Shown: positions 1 through 8,661 of the stretch, piece by piece | Numbering within the stretch: the stretch's first letter is position 1 | Layout of the letters: every line of letters starts with the position of its first letter | Origin: JBHHUI01 sp965248775 | GTDB taxonomy: Bacteria > Chloroflexota > Anaerolineae > Anaerolineales > JBHHUI01 | Direction of reading: 5' to 3' | Length of the DNA: 64,000 nucleotides | Assembly (NCBI GenBank): GCA_965248775.1 | Contig: OZ252150.1 | Coordinates: 6,200,001 to 6,264,000 of the forward strand | Position numbers and translations under genes: made by a program | The notes under the pieces: generated by a model | What the model saw: the letters and a program-made list of their open reading frames with translations, nothing else | What the model was told of the DNA's origin: nothing | Database searches by the model: none

Positions 1-1000
1 TTGCGTGTCCTGCGGCCTGCAATGCCTTGCAAAGCGCCGTCACCATCGCAGCCGCATCGGCGACAATTCCGATATCTGCCGGATACAGATCATTGATCTT
101 CCCCGGGTCGATGTCTACTCGAATCAGTTTGCCACGCATGTCAATTTTCTCGATAAAGCTGTCTGTTTCCGATAGTTCTGTGCCGATAGCCAATACGACA
201 TCGGCTTGCGATAGGTAGGCCAGAGTCGCTCTCCGCGAGATGCTGCCCCCCAGGCTGAGTGGATGCGAATCGGGCACAATGCCTTTGCCCGCATTGCTGG
301 CGATGACCCCTGCTTGTAATAGCTCTGCAAGTTCTGTGACTGTGCCTTGCGCTCCGATGGCGCCGCCACCTAATAGGATCAAGGGCCGCTCGGCCCGCGA
401 AAGCAACTCGACAGCGTTTTGCACCGAAGCTGGATCGGGCATAGGGCGCGCTGGCGGCGTGCGTCGCTCCCAGTTGCCATCGGTCGCTTTCTCTAATACG
501 TCGATCGGGATCGAGATGTGGACAGGGCGCGGTCGTTTCGATTCGAAGATCGCCCAGGCCTGTCCGATCAGCTCCGGCAGATCCTCGGGCGAGTTCACGG
601 CAGCGCTCAACGCCGTGAGCGGGCGCGTTACGGCGTGCAAGTCGGTCACTTCATGTAACGCACCCCAGCCCTTGCCATGCGTGTAGCTGGCCGTGTCACT
701 CGAAATCAACAGCAACGGGATCGAATCGTTATAAGCCTGACCGAGTGCGGTGGCTGCATTGGTAACGCCCGGCCCCGAGATCAACATTGCCACTCCCGGA
801 TCACCGCTGACGCGCGCATAGCCATCTGCCATGAACCCGGCACCCTGTTCGTGGCGAGTCTGCACATGCCGGATATTGCTGTTGGCGAGGCCGCGATACA
901 TCTCTAACGTGTGAACGCCTGGTATCCCAAAGACTGTATCGACTCCATATTTTTCTAGTAACTTGACGAGCGCTTGTCCACAGGTAAATTGATCGGACAT
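1..1000 (-). CDS. ThDP-dependent decarboxylase, AruI-like (partial, runs off left edge)
   Basis: N-terminal 333 codons of an acetolactate-synthase-fold thiamine-diphosphate enzyme; the C-terminal ThDP-binding half lies beyond the window. The PYR domain covers about residues 5-170, with the catalytic glutamate at residue 51 in RHEQGAGFMADGYAR, followed by the central domain. The segments GIPGVHTLEMYRGL and GWGALHE recall 5-guanidino-2-oxopentanoate decarboxylase (AruI, arginine transaminase route) more than true acetolactate synthase; this is from memory of the family. The start at 1000 has GGAGGA just upstream, and the stop codon of the preceding gene abuts the ATG, so the two are probably translationally coupled. 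Confidence 0.8.
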   Translation of the reverse strand, partial: MSDQFTCGQALVKLLEKYGVDTVFGIPGVHTLEMYRGLANSNIRHVQTRHEQGAGFMADGYARVSGDPGVAMLISGPGVTNAATALGQAYNDSIPLLLISSDTASYTHGKGWGALHEVTDLHAVTRPLTALSAAVNSPEDLPELIGQAWAIFESKRPRPVHISIPIDVLEKATDGNWERRTPPARPMPDPASVQNAVELLSRAERPLILLGGGAIGAQGTVTELAELLQAGVIASNAGKGIVPDSHPLSLGGSISRRATLAYLSQADVVLAIGTELSETDSFIEKIDMRGKLIRVDIDPGKINDLYPADIGIVADAAAMVTALCKALQAAGHA

Positions 1001-2023
1001 CTATTCCTCCAGTGATTCGTTCGGCGTGCCGCTAAGTATTTCGCGCAGAGTTTGGACGTTCACCAACTCGAACTCGAGATGATCAAACAGCGCTTCCATA
1101 TCATCCACGCGGGTGGTCAAGGTCTGATCGTTGATGACGATGCCCATTACTTGATCAAGTGTCGCTGTCTCCAGTGCATTCTCAATTTCCCACAATTCAA
1201 CAGACTGGCCGCCGGCTTCCAATCTGTCGATGGCGTATCCCGTGTTGGAGACCAGAGTGGCGGGATGCCCATTGAGAGAAACCGAACTCGGTATGCTGAG
1301 TAGGTCTTCTTTTGTCGGCTTCGCTCCGCTTTCAGTTCCATCGGCCTTCGAGGCGTGATAGAGCAGTTGTGACACCCAATCCGTCTGTTCATCGGTCATC
1401 CCCGCGGACACGATAGTCTGTTGCGACAATTGGTTGATCAGGCTCATCAGGTCGTCCATCGAACCGAGGTAGATTGCACCATTCGGATAACCTTGCGGAT
1501 TGATTCTTTCGGGATCATTGGTATAGCCATCCCAAAATCCATGCGCAGAGCCGTGATGATGCAGAGCGATCTCGTGGCCATATTCCTCCCATTCAAACAC
1601 AGTCTCCTGCTCAGTATTGTCGAGCACCCACTGCGCCCATTGTGGTGTGAACATCAATGTGTATTTCACACCGAAAGAATCGGCGAGGCCGACGAAGCGC
1701 AGTAAACGCGGCCATAGTTTCTGTACATTTTGGGGGTTATCGCTCTGCTCCAAATGGATGGCAATGAACACACCACGCAGATTAATATCGCGATTAAACG
1801 GGGCGGCCTCAGGAAGCTCTGAAGAAGCGCTATCCGTTGCACTCGTCGGTGCTATTTCTGTTTCGGCCCTACTCGTTGGGGAGATAGCCGCTGCTGCTCC
1901 GGCAGCAGCTGTCGATTCAACTTCGCGTTCTCTCGTAGGGCCGATATCCCTACCTCCACGACGGAAGGCAACACAAGCAGAAACTGAAATTGCAATGAGT
2001 AACGTGAATCGGAAGTGCCGCAT
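1001..2023 (-). CDS. Lipoprotein with polysaccharide-deacetylase-like fold
   Basis: 340 residues. The N-terminus is a lipoprotein signal peptide: a hydrophobic stretch ending in the lipobox VSAC at about residue 17. I chose the ATG at 2023 because the longer reading frame begins with TTG and would put 15 polar residues before the signal. A Ser/Thr/Ala/Glu-rich linker (about 20-60) precedes a domain with GHEIALHHHGSAHGFWDG, which resembles the metal-binding histidines of NodB/polysaccharide-deacetylase barrels. The first catalytic Asp motif is not obvious, so the activity is uncertain; a non-catalytic cell-surface barrel is possible. It ends immediately before the AruI-like gene. Confidence 0.65.
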   Translation of the reverse strand: MRHFRFTLLIAISVSACVAFRRGGRDIGPTREREVESTAAAGAAAAISPTSRAETEIAPTSATDSASSELPEAAPFNRDINLRGVFIAIHLEQSDNPQNVQKLWPRLLRFVGLADSFGVKYTLMFTPQWAQWVLDNTEQETVFEWEEYGHEIALHHHGSAHGFWDGYTNDPERINPQGYPNGAIYLGSMDDLMSLINQLSQQTIVSAGMTDEQTDWVSQLLYHASKADGTESGAKPTKEDLLSIPSSVSLNGHPATLVSNTGYAIDRLEAGGQSVELWEIENALETATLDQVMGIVINDQTLTTRVDDMEALFDHLEFELVNVQTLREILSGTPNESLEE

Positions 2024-2326
2024 AAAGGAGATTATCCGCCAGGTATCAGCGCAATGATTCTCTTCCAAATCGCGGCGTCAACCGGAATGCCGTAGCGCGC
2101 GTGTGGTTACATTCGCTAATCAACCCGCAGGTAAGTATTAATTTTTTCCTTTATGATGCCATTCCGAGCGTTACTAGGAATCCCTGAGACGAACCATTAA
2201 GTAATGCCTCACTATAAGGATTCAAGCTAGCATTTTTTGATACTTGCATTTCAGGTTAATTAATATGAAAAACGCTCGTACCTGAACCGCTGCAACGCAG
2301 GTATTGCCTTCACCAGAATTGCAGAT
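2024..2326. other. Intergenic region between lipoprotein and DMT exporter genes
   Basis: About 300 bases, AT-rich compared with the flanking genes, with no convincing coding sequence. It should hold the promoter of the lipoprotein/AruI-like pair. A 7-bp inverted repeat TTCAGGT/ACCTGAA lies at 2250-2256 and 2280-2286. No clean -35/-10 pair or terminator was recognised. Confidence 0.4.
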
Positions 2327-3271
2327 CTAAAGTCTGGACCAGGTGCGCCAACGAGGTCGGGGCCGCACCCGGCGCCAGCGTTGCACAGCCAGCAACGCAC
2401 TCGCAACAATGAAACTGCTGCCGATCCATTGCAAAGGTGTCAGGAAGTCGGAGAGGAATAAAACCGACCAGAGTACAGTAAGTAATGTCTCCAATGGGCT
2501 AAAGAGCGCGAGTTGTCCGCTGCCGATTCTACGTACGGCTGCCATGACTGTGAGTTGGGTCAGATACGTGCCGAACCCACCCAACCAGATGATGAGCAAC
2601 CAGCCGTTAAGGCCGGGCACAGACCAGTCTGTGCCCTGAAACACTCCAAATGCACCGGTTGCAATTGTCATTGTCAGAAGGACGTAGATAGTCACAGTCC
2701 GAGAGTCGTATTCTTTCAGAGTCCACTGCAGGATGGCGTAATAGAGCGCGAACAAAAAGACCGATACAAGCACCATCAGCACACCGCCGCGGTGAACCTG
2801 CTCGCCCGGTCCGATGAGTAAAAACACGCCGGCCACTCCCAATCCCACACGCACTAAATTGCGACGCGTAAACTTCTCTCCCCGCAGAGCTAACAAGCCC
2901 AAGACAGCGAGGGGGAACAATGCAAAGAGCAGCGCTGCGATAGATGTATCCAAGCGCACGAGCGACCAGGAATATAACAACGTGTTGGCGGCATAAGCGA
3001 GCCCGCCAAGCACTGCGAAAAACAACAGCCGTGGCTCCGGACGTAGCCGCTTTGGTGCCGTGAACAAGATTGTCCCGGTAATTAGAAGAAGCGCCAGTGC
3101 ATTGCGCACCGTCAGAGCAACTGTGGGGCTGAGCCCAAGCGTGATGCCAATCTTTACAGCGATGGGGAGCGTGCTGAAGTCAAAGATAGTTATGACGGCT
3201 AACGACCAACCGATCCAGCCGTTGTTCTCTTCAGTATTTACCTGCCGGAGAGTTAATGAAGTGTAGGCCAT
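2327..3271 (-). CDS. EamA/DMT-family transporter
   Basis: 314 residues with about ten hydrophobic segments in two EamA repeats, typical of drug/metabolite exporters of the inner membrane. The second repeat contains the usual SPLETLLTVLWSVLFLSDFL segment near residue 260. Substrate unknown; neighbouring amino-acid and carnitine genes suggest an amino-acid-like metabolite. It is a close tandem paralogue of the broken gene directly upstream, down to the Arg-rich C-terminal tail (WRTWSRL versus WRAWSRP), so the pair arose by local duplication. Confidence 0.85.
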   Translation of the reverse strand: MAYTSLTLRQVNTEENNGWIGWSLAVITIFDFSTLPIAVKIGITLGLSPTVALTVRNALALLLITGTILFTAPKRLRPEPRLLFFAVLGGLAYAANTLLYSWSLVRLDTSIAALLFALFPLAVLGLLALRGEKFTRRNLVRVGLGVAGVFLLIGPGEQVHRGGVLMVLVSVFLFALYYAILQWTLKEYDSRTVTIYVLLTMTIATGAFGVFQGTDWSVPGLNGWLLIIWLGGFGTYLTQLTVMAAVRRIGSGQLALFSPLETLLTVLWSVLFLSDFLTPLQWIGSSFIVASALLAVQRWRRVRPRPRWRTWSRL

Positions 3272-3287
3272 TGTATGTGAAAGTAGC

Positions 3288-4228
3288 TTAAGGTCGTGAC
3301 CAGGCGCGCCAACGCAGTCGGGTTCGTGTACGTCCCCAACGTTGGATGGCGAGCAGTGCGCTTATGGCAACGAGCAGGCTGCCCAGCCATTGCAGGAATG
3401 AGAGCCGTTCCGCGAGGAATAACACCGACCAGACGACAGTCTGCATTGTTTCCAATGGAGCAAGCAATGCAACCTGCCCGCTACCAATACCTTGCACGGC
3501 ACCGAAGGTTGCCAATCGCGCCAGATACGTCCCAACAATCGCCAAGATAACGATTGCCAGCCTTGCCAGCTTGGCGTTGTCCATTGCGGGCCGCGCAGCA
3601 GCCAGAAAGATGTGGCAGCAAGGGTGTTCCCAATGACGACGTAAACCGTGATCGTTCGTGCTGCGTAGTCATAGAGAAACCATTGCACGAGGACCAGTTG
3701 AATTGAATAGCCGGTAGCCGTGAGCAGTACTAAGAAAATGCTTAACCCATCGACCATACCGCCCGGACCAACTAACAAATAAACGCCACTGAATCCAAGT
3801 GCCATTCGGGCGAGGTTGCGCCGTGTAAAATTTTCTCCGCGCAGAGCCAACAGGCTAAGCACAATGATGGGGTAGATCGAGACCAGCACAGCAGCCACAG
3901 ATGAATTCATGCGCCCGAGTGCGCTGAAGTAGGTGAGGGATGAACCTCCATTAATCAGTCCAGCTCCAAGGGCAATGAGCATGCCTCGCCGGTCTATCTT
4001 TAACTTTGAAGGGGCCGACACACTAATGGTGCCCAAGATTAGCGTTGAGGCGAGAACATAGCGTCCGACTGTCAGAACAACCGGGTCTATGCCCGCTGTT
4101 ACCGCGGCGCGCCCGACCGGAGTTGTGGTGCTGAAGGCAACCACGGCGATGATTCCAATGAACCAGCCATTCCGCAGGGTCGGTCGTTGATCTATCGAGC
4201 TTGGAAGTGAAGCGGCAGGTTGGGCCAT
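3288..4228 (-). pseudogene. EamA/DMT-family transporter, frameshifted
   Basis: The first about 220 codons (from the ATG at 4228) read as an EamA transporter parallel to the neighbouring intact paralogue. Near 3555-3575 the frame is lost, and the last about 90 codons, including the ALLAPLETMQTVVWSVLFL segment, continue in another frame to the stop at 3288. The total is 941 nt, one short of a codon multiple, so a single-base deletion explains it. The indel lies just after the residues WQGWQ. It could be a sequencing error, but several other genes here are also broken. Confidence 0.8.
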
Positions 4229-4258
4229 CGGACTTGTTGGAAATCGGAGGGCGTTGCG

Positions 4259-5362
4259 CTAAGGTTCTGAAGCCGAAACGATGCGCAGAGCATTGATCAG
4301 GACATCGTTTTCGGCAGGTGTCCCGACAGTGATGCGCAACATCCCACTCATCACACGCAGCACGACGCCGTTCGCCTGAATAGCGGCTGCAAAGGTATGG
4401 GGGTCTCCGTAGGAACTCGATACATCGAGAGAGAAGAAGTTCCCTCCGGATTCGAAGGACTTATGACCAAGCTCGCGGGCCATTTGAATCAATCGTTCCC
4501 GCTCAGAGATGATGCTCTCGACGCGCGCTTGCTTGTACTCGTCATCGTCCATTGCAGCGAGTGCCGCGTAGATGGCAGCCGAACTGACGCTACTGCCGGG
4601 CACCATCAGTCTGACGATATATTCCAGCACTTCCGGAGCACCGATCAGGTAGCCTAAGCGCAGCCCGGCGAGGCTATACGCTTTGGAAAAGGTATACGCC
4701 ACCAGCACGTTCTCATATTCGTGCACCAGCGTGGACAAGTCATCGGACGAACTTTGATCGAAGTCGTGGTATGCGTTATCGAGTAGCATCAAATGGCCTG
4801 TATCCGCCAGGCGCCGAATGTCTGCAATCGCCATGCTGTTCCCGGTCGGATTATTGGGCGTGCAGACCACGATCAATTTCGTATCAGGAGTGAGTGCTGC
4901 CAGCATTGATTCCACGTCATAGTGATAACGATTTCCACTAACGACTTGCGGCACCTCGAGAATACTCGCTTCGATTGCTTGCAGCCGTATCCAATACATG
5001 GCCCATGAAGGTGGGGAGAGCAGCACCGATTCGCCTTTGCCAACGAAGGCCCGGAACATGGCGTCGATCACTTCTGTCACGCCCGCTCTGATGAGCACTG
5101 CCGTGGGTTCTATCCGGTGCAGTTCGGCGAGGCGATCGCGCAGCGCATTATTTTGCGGCATATAGAGATTTGCATCTTCATACGCGCGCACGAGGGCCGC
5201 CCGCACGCGCGGCGAAGGGGGCAAACGCGTCTCGTTGGAAGAGAGCCGGATCAGGTCCGGGTTCTCGGCAGTCACATTTATGTGTGCCAGATATTTCTGG
5301 TTGGATGGTAATTTTTTCGCTACGGGAACAAGCTTAGATTGCAGATCGAATGGTGAGTTCAT
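4259..5362 (-). CDS. PLP-dependent aminotransferase, HisC-like (fold type I)
   Basis: 367 residues from the ATG at 5362; a longer frame starts with TTG and adds an unlikely tail. The class I/II aminotransferase landmarks are visible: TPNNPTGN near residue 170, LLDNAYHDFD near 195, and the PLP-lysine motif TFSKAYSLAGLRLGYL near 225. It resembles histidinol-phosphate/aromatic aminotransferases. With no other histidine genes nearby, a catabolic amino-acid aminotransferase is at least as likely as histidine biosynthesis. The next gene downstream is the broken DMT exporter, 30 bases away. Confidence 0.8.
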   Translation of the reverse strand: MNSPFDLQSKLVPVAKKLPSNQKYLAHINVTAENPDLIRLSSNETRLPPSPRVRAALVRAYEDANLYMPQNNALRDRLAELHRIEPTAVLIRAGVTEVIDAMFRAFVGKGESVLLSPPSWAMYWIRLQAIEASILEVPQVVSGNRYHYDVESMLAALTPDTKLIVVCTPNNPTGNSMAIADIRRLADTGHLMLLDNAYHDFDQSSSDDLSTLVHEYENVLVAYTFSKAYSLAGLRLGYLIGAPEVLEYIVRLMVPGSSVSSAAIYAALAAMDDDEYKQARVESIISERERLIQMARELGHKSFESGGNFFSLDVSSSYGDPHTFAAAIQANGVVLRVMSGMLRITVGTPAENDVLINALRIVSASEP

Positions 5363-5576
5363 GTCAGGTATGGGGCTTTCTGTGTGAATATGTCTAGGCA
5401 CACCTTCCCAAGCGAGTAACTGACTGGATGTTGCTAGGTTGGCGCGTGCTGGTCGGATCAAAGAAATACCCTACTTTGTATTTTGCCGCTGCGTTCATTT
5501 TGGGAACACAAGCGAAGTCACGCGATAGTAGGGCAATGCTGCACAAGTTGGGTGCAATTGGGGTGTAAAACGTGTA

Positions 5577-6239
5577 CTAAATATCCCTTTCGCGAACGAA
5601 TTTATATACATACTCGGGCACAGTCTGCCCGGGGAGTAAGCGCGGATCATCTACGGGCATGTCGAGGACTTGTCGAATTGGAACCACACCTGCCCAGAAG
5701 GGCAGGGCATAATCTTCCTCTTCATCATCGGGCGGACCACTGCTGATTTTGGCGGAAGCGCTTTCGATCTCTACAGTAACAATAGATGTAGCTTTGAGCT
5801 CGTTATCGCTCGGGGGGCGAGCATCTTGCCAACGGCCAGGCATCATTTTCTCAGAAAAGCGTTCAAGCGCCGAAAGTTTTTCGGTCTCATTTGAGATGAG
5901 CGCCCCGCGCCCGAATATTACGGCCGAGCGATAGTTCATCGAATGGTTGAAGATAGAGCGGGCCAACACAATGCCGTCCACATGCGTCACCGTTACACAA
6001 ATCGGATGGCCCCCTTGCAATGCAAGTTGAAGTCGGCTACTGCTGGCGCCGTGGAGCAAAAGCCGGTCACCGTCGAGAGCATGGAGCATCGGAATGACGA
6101 CCGGTTGTTCATCACCGACAATTCCGACATGGCAGATCAGAGCAGCATCGAAGATTTCGTACACGGTTGCGCTATCATACTGGCCGAGTTCGGGCACACG
6201 ACGGACACGGTTGCGGTCAGTCTTTTCAAAAGTTGTCAT
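5577..6239 (-). CDS. Pyridoxamine 5'-phosphate oxidase-family (split-barrel FMN) protein
   Basis: 220 residues. Start at 6239 chosen because AGGAA lies 6-7 bases upstream; an in-frame extension reaches 6284 but overlaps the neighbouring hydratase gene. The sequence has the FMN-binding split-barrel pattern of the PPOX superfamily (HVGIVGDEQPVVIPML, then LLLHGASSSRLQLAL and NYRSAVIFGRG). Members with this layout usually bind flavin and have unknown substrates. A C-terminal acidic patch (PPDDEEEDY) precedes the final strand. Two further PPOX-fold proteins are in the window. Confidence 0.75.
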   Translation of the reverse strand: MTTFEKTDRNRVRRVPELGQYDSATVYEIFDAALICHVGIVGDEQPVVIPMLHALDGDRLLLHGASSSRLQLALQGGHPICVTVTHVDGIVLARSIFNHSMNYRSAVIFGRGALISNETEKLSALERFSEKMMPGRWQDARPPSDNELKATSIVTVEIESASAKISSGPPDDEEEDYALPFWAGVVPIRQVLDMPVDDPRLLPGQTVPEYVYKFVRERDI

Positions 6240-6268
6240 CTTTTTCCTGTGGTTCCTCGCGAGAAAGT

Positions 6269-7051
6269 TTAGCTTCCCTGCCAAACCGGGTCACGTTTTT
6301 CGGCAAAGGCACGTGGACCTTCTTTGGCGTCTTCGGAGGTCAACATTTTCTCATATGTTTTCAGGCTGCCGTCGCGCATTTTCGCGTAACTGGCCTCAAT
6401 ATCCAGAGCTGCGGTGGCGCGTGTGAGTTCCTTCACTGCGCCGATTGAAAGGGGCGCAGCGGCGATGATCAGCTCGGCAAACGCGCGCGCCCTGGCGAGG
6501 AGTTGATCCTGCGTGGTAACAGCATTTACCAGTCCCCAGCGATGTGCCTCTGCAGCTGCCATGCGACGACCTGTTAATAACATTTCCATTGCAATCTGAC
6601 GTGGTAGGCGTTTAGGTAATCTGATGGAGGCTGCATCGGCCAAAATGCCGACAAAGATCTCCGGTAAGAAGAACTCAACATGTTCGGCAGCGACAATGAG
6701 ATCGCACGCCAGAGCCAGTTCAAAACCGCCGCCAACCACCATCCCATTCACTGCAGCGATCACCGGTTTGTTAAGGTCGTGCAGTTCCGTCAGACCCGCA
6801 AAACCGCCGATACCGTAATCGCTCTCAAAGGCCTCGCCCGCAGCGGCGGCATTCAAGTCCCATCCTGCGGAGAAGAATTTCTCGCCGGCCCCGGTAAGGA
6901 TTGCAACGCGCAACGAGGGGTCGTCGCGAAAGTCGCTGAACAACGAACCCATTTCGCGACTGGTGGCAGCGTCAATCGCGTTTGCCTTTGGGCGGTCGAG
7001 AGTGACCTCCAGGATTGGTCCATTTTGGGTCACGTTTAGCGCAGCGCTCAT
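6269..7051 (-). CDS. Enoyl-CoA hydratase/isomerase (crotonase family, CaiD-like)
   Basis: 260 residues, full-length crotonase fold. The oxyanion-hole segments are AGWDLN (about 62) and NGMVVGGGFELALACD (about 103-118), followed by FFLPEIFVGILADA and the C-terminal AFAEKRDPVWQG signature. The closest type I recognise is the CaiD/crotonobetainyl-CoA hydratase group. It shares layout and C-terminus with the second copy at 41115-41927. It lies downstream of UbiX in the minus-strand catabolic block, with an acyl-CoA synthetase C-terminal remnant immediately upstream. Confidence 0.85.
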   Translation of the reverse strand: MSAALNVTQNGPILEVTLDRPKANAIDAATSREMGSLFSDFRDDPSLRVAILTGAGEKFFSAGWDLNAAAAGEAFESDYGIGGFAGLTELHDLNKPVIAAVNGMVVGGGFELALACDLIVAAEHVEFFLPEIFVGILADAASIRLPKRLPRQIAMEMLLTGRRMAAAEAHRWGLVNAVTTQDQLLARARAFAELIIAAAPLSIGAVKELTRATAALDIEASYAKMRDGSLKTYEKMLTSEDAKEGPRAFAEKRDPVWQGS

Positions 7052-7054
7052 GGG

Positions 7055-7110
7055 TTACATCCTTATACTCTTTCTTATCACGGCGTCGACAGCCATCTCC
7101 ACCATTACAA
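7055..7110 (-). pseudogene. Remnant of acyl-CoA synthetase C-terminus
   Basis: On the minus strand this ends in codons for AVDAVIRK followed shortly by TAA. The bases 7069-7095 match 8673-8699, the end of the intact acyl-CoA synthetase gene, with one mismatch. It looks like the tail of a lost or recombined synthetase gene that once stood directly upstream of the hydratase. The rest of 7100-7313 holds nothing I can recognise. Confidence 0.5.
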
Positions 7111-7313
7111 TACGAAATGATGCCGCTTTGATACACGCTCTACGAACTCTGAGGTCTTCGCGATGATGAAATAATATAACGTTCGGGCCGATGACATGCA
7201 ATAGGGCTCGCCCGTCGCGCTGCTGCGCTGTTGCAGAGTCACCCGCCTAATTTGTCGGGGAGTTTGGCGCTGCTATGTGCTCACCGAGTCCCAATCAGTC
7301 GTACGACTCGCGG

Positions 7314-7898
7314 TCAGAGCGGTGTATTAAGCGAACCATTCCAGCGATCAAATAGGTCCTGCGTGAGTTCGATATCAAGCACGTCCAATATGCGGTTGAC
7401 AGTCTGGTTGATGATGTCGTCAAGAGTCTGCGGATGATGGTAGAAGGCCGGCATGGGTGGCACGAGCACCGCACCCATCTCTGTGACCTGGGCCATCAGT
7501 CGCAGATGCCCCAGGTGGAGCGGCGTCTCGCGCGGAACGAGCACCAGTCTGCGACGGTCTTTCAACGTCACATCGGCTGCGCGCAGCAGCAGATTCTCGC
7601 TGAATGAACTCGCGATCCCGGAAAGCGTCTTCATCGAACAGGGAACCACGACCATACCCATTGTCTTGAATGAACCCGAGGCGAGGGCGGCGGCGACGTC
7701 GTTGAACCTGTAGGGTACGTCGGCCAGCGCCTCGACGGCGCCCACGGTATAGTCCGTCTCTAGTACAACCGTCTGCTTGGCAGCATTGCTCAAAATCAAG
7801 TGCGTCTCGATCTCGGACACATCTCGCAGGACTTCGAGCATCCGAATGGCGTAGATGATACCGCTCGCTCCGGTGATGCCGACGACAAGGCGCTTCAT
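7314..7898 (-). CDS. ubiX: UbiX-type flavin prenyltransferase
   Basis: 194 residues, the usual length. The N-terminal GITGASGIIYAIRMLEVL is the FMN/prenyl-phosphate binding signature; VVVPCSMKTLSGIASSFSEN (near 85-105) and the RRRLVLVPRETPLH segment are also typical. The enzyme makes prenylated FMN, the cofactor of UbiD-type decarboxylases, but no full UbiD gene is in the window. The start overlaps the stop of a 48-codon frame (ATGA), implying coupling. Downstream comes the synthetase remnant and the CaiD-like hydratase. Confidence 0.9.
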   Translation of the reverse strand: MKRLVVGITGASGIIYAIRMLEVLRDVSEIETHLILSNAAKQTVVLETDYTVGAVEALADVPYRFNDVAAALASGSFKTMGMVVVPCSMKTLSGIASSFSENLLLRAADVTLKDRRRLVLVPRETPLHLGHLRLMAQVTEMGAVLVPPMPAFYHHPQTLDDIINQTVNRILDVLDIELTQDLFDRWNGSLNTPL

Positions 7899-8041
7899 AG
7901 GGCGCGGGATTGGCTCAAGGGGGCGGTGACGGCTTCGATGACGTCGATGAGCCAGCGGTGATGCGCATGCTCAATGGTGGTCAGGAAGTGACCAAGATCG
8001 CGGTAGAGGCGAGATTTCGGTACGGCTTTGAACTCAGACAT
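7895..8041 (-). CDS. Small hypothetical protein coupled to ubiX
   Basis: A 48-residue frame from ATG at 8041 whose TGA overlaps the ubiX ATG by four bases (ATGA). It reads LYRDLGHFLTTIEHAHHRWL in its first half. That stretch vaguely resembles the N-terminal 'DLREFLELLE' segment of UbiD decarboxylases, so it may be a truncated UbiD or a small partner; neither is shown. There is no strong ribosome binding site. The overlap is the main evidence that it is translated. Confidence 0.4.
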   Translation of the reverse strand: MSEFKAVPKSRLYRDLGHFLTTIEHAHHRWLIDVIEAVTAPLSQSRAL

Positions 8042-8146
8042 AGTTGGTCTTATTCATCATATCATCAGATATCTGACGATACGATGAATACAAGCTGATC
8101 ACAGATTGTCGTTCTGAAAAAACCATAGATTGCCGGTTCCCGCGAG

Positions 8147-8620
8147 TTAGTTGTCGAGACCTGTAGTGGGGATCTCGTCCCGGTGGCCCAAGCCGAGAGA
8201 ATTGTCAATCAAATAGAGGCGTGTCGGGGTAACTCTGTACCAGGAAACGCGGCGCATTGCCTGCGCGACCTCCGCGGGCGCATTCGCCAGATTGCCGACG
8301 AAGGGGAATTTCAGCCCGTAATGCGCGATTGCGGCCTCCTTCTCAGCGCCCATGAGGCGCGCTGCCTTACCTTCGAGCTGGATGCCCTTAATCGCCGGCC
8401 AATCGTCGTAGTCTTCGTGGATTGTGGCTGCCACGCCAGGGTGGGCAGCGATGTTGAGACTGTGGCGAGTTGTGGGGGCGGAGAGGAAATAGAGAGTAAG
8501 GCCGTTGTTGACGTAGAAAACGGCTGCCGCCCACGGCCCCTCCGGGCCTAGTGTGGCCAACGTCAGCACGTTATGATCATGCAGGTAGGCGAGGGCTTTT
8601 GTGTGAAGTGGAGAGGTCAT
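8147..8620 (-). CDS. Pyridoxamine 5'-phosphate oxidase-family protein
   Basis: 157 residues with a PPOX-type split barrel: LTLATLGPEGPWAAAVFYV (18-36), the strand GLTLYFLSAPTTRHSLNI and the IQLEGKAARL strand. Typical of small FMN- or F420-binding proteins with unknown substrate. It lies between the acyl-CoA synthetase and the ubiX pair on the same strand, so it is probably in the same transcription unit. Confidence 0.75.
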   Translation of the reverse strand: MTSPLHTKALAYLHDHNVLTLATLGPEGPWAAAVFYVNNGLTLYFLSAPTTRHSLNIAAHPGVAATIHEDYDDWPAIKGIQLEGKAARLMGAEKEAAIAHYGLKFPFVGNLANAPAEVAQAMRRVSWYRVTPTRLYLIDNSLGLGHRDEIPTTGLDN

Positions 8621-8661
8621 TGAATGGCGAGAATGACATTCAGACGGGTATTAATTCTCTT

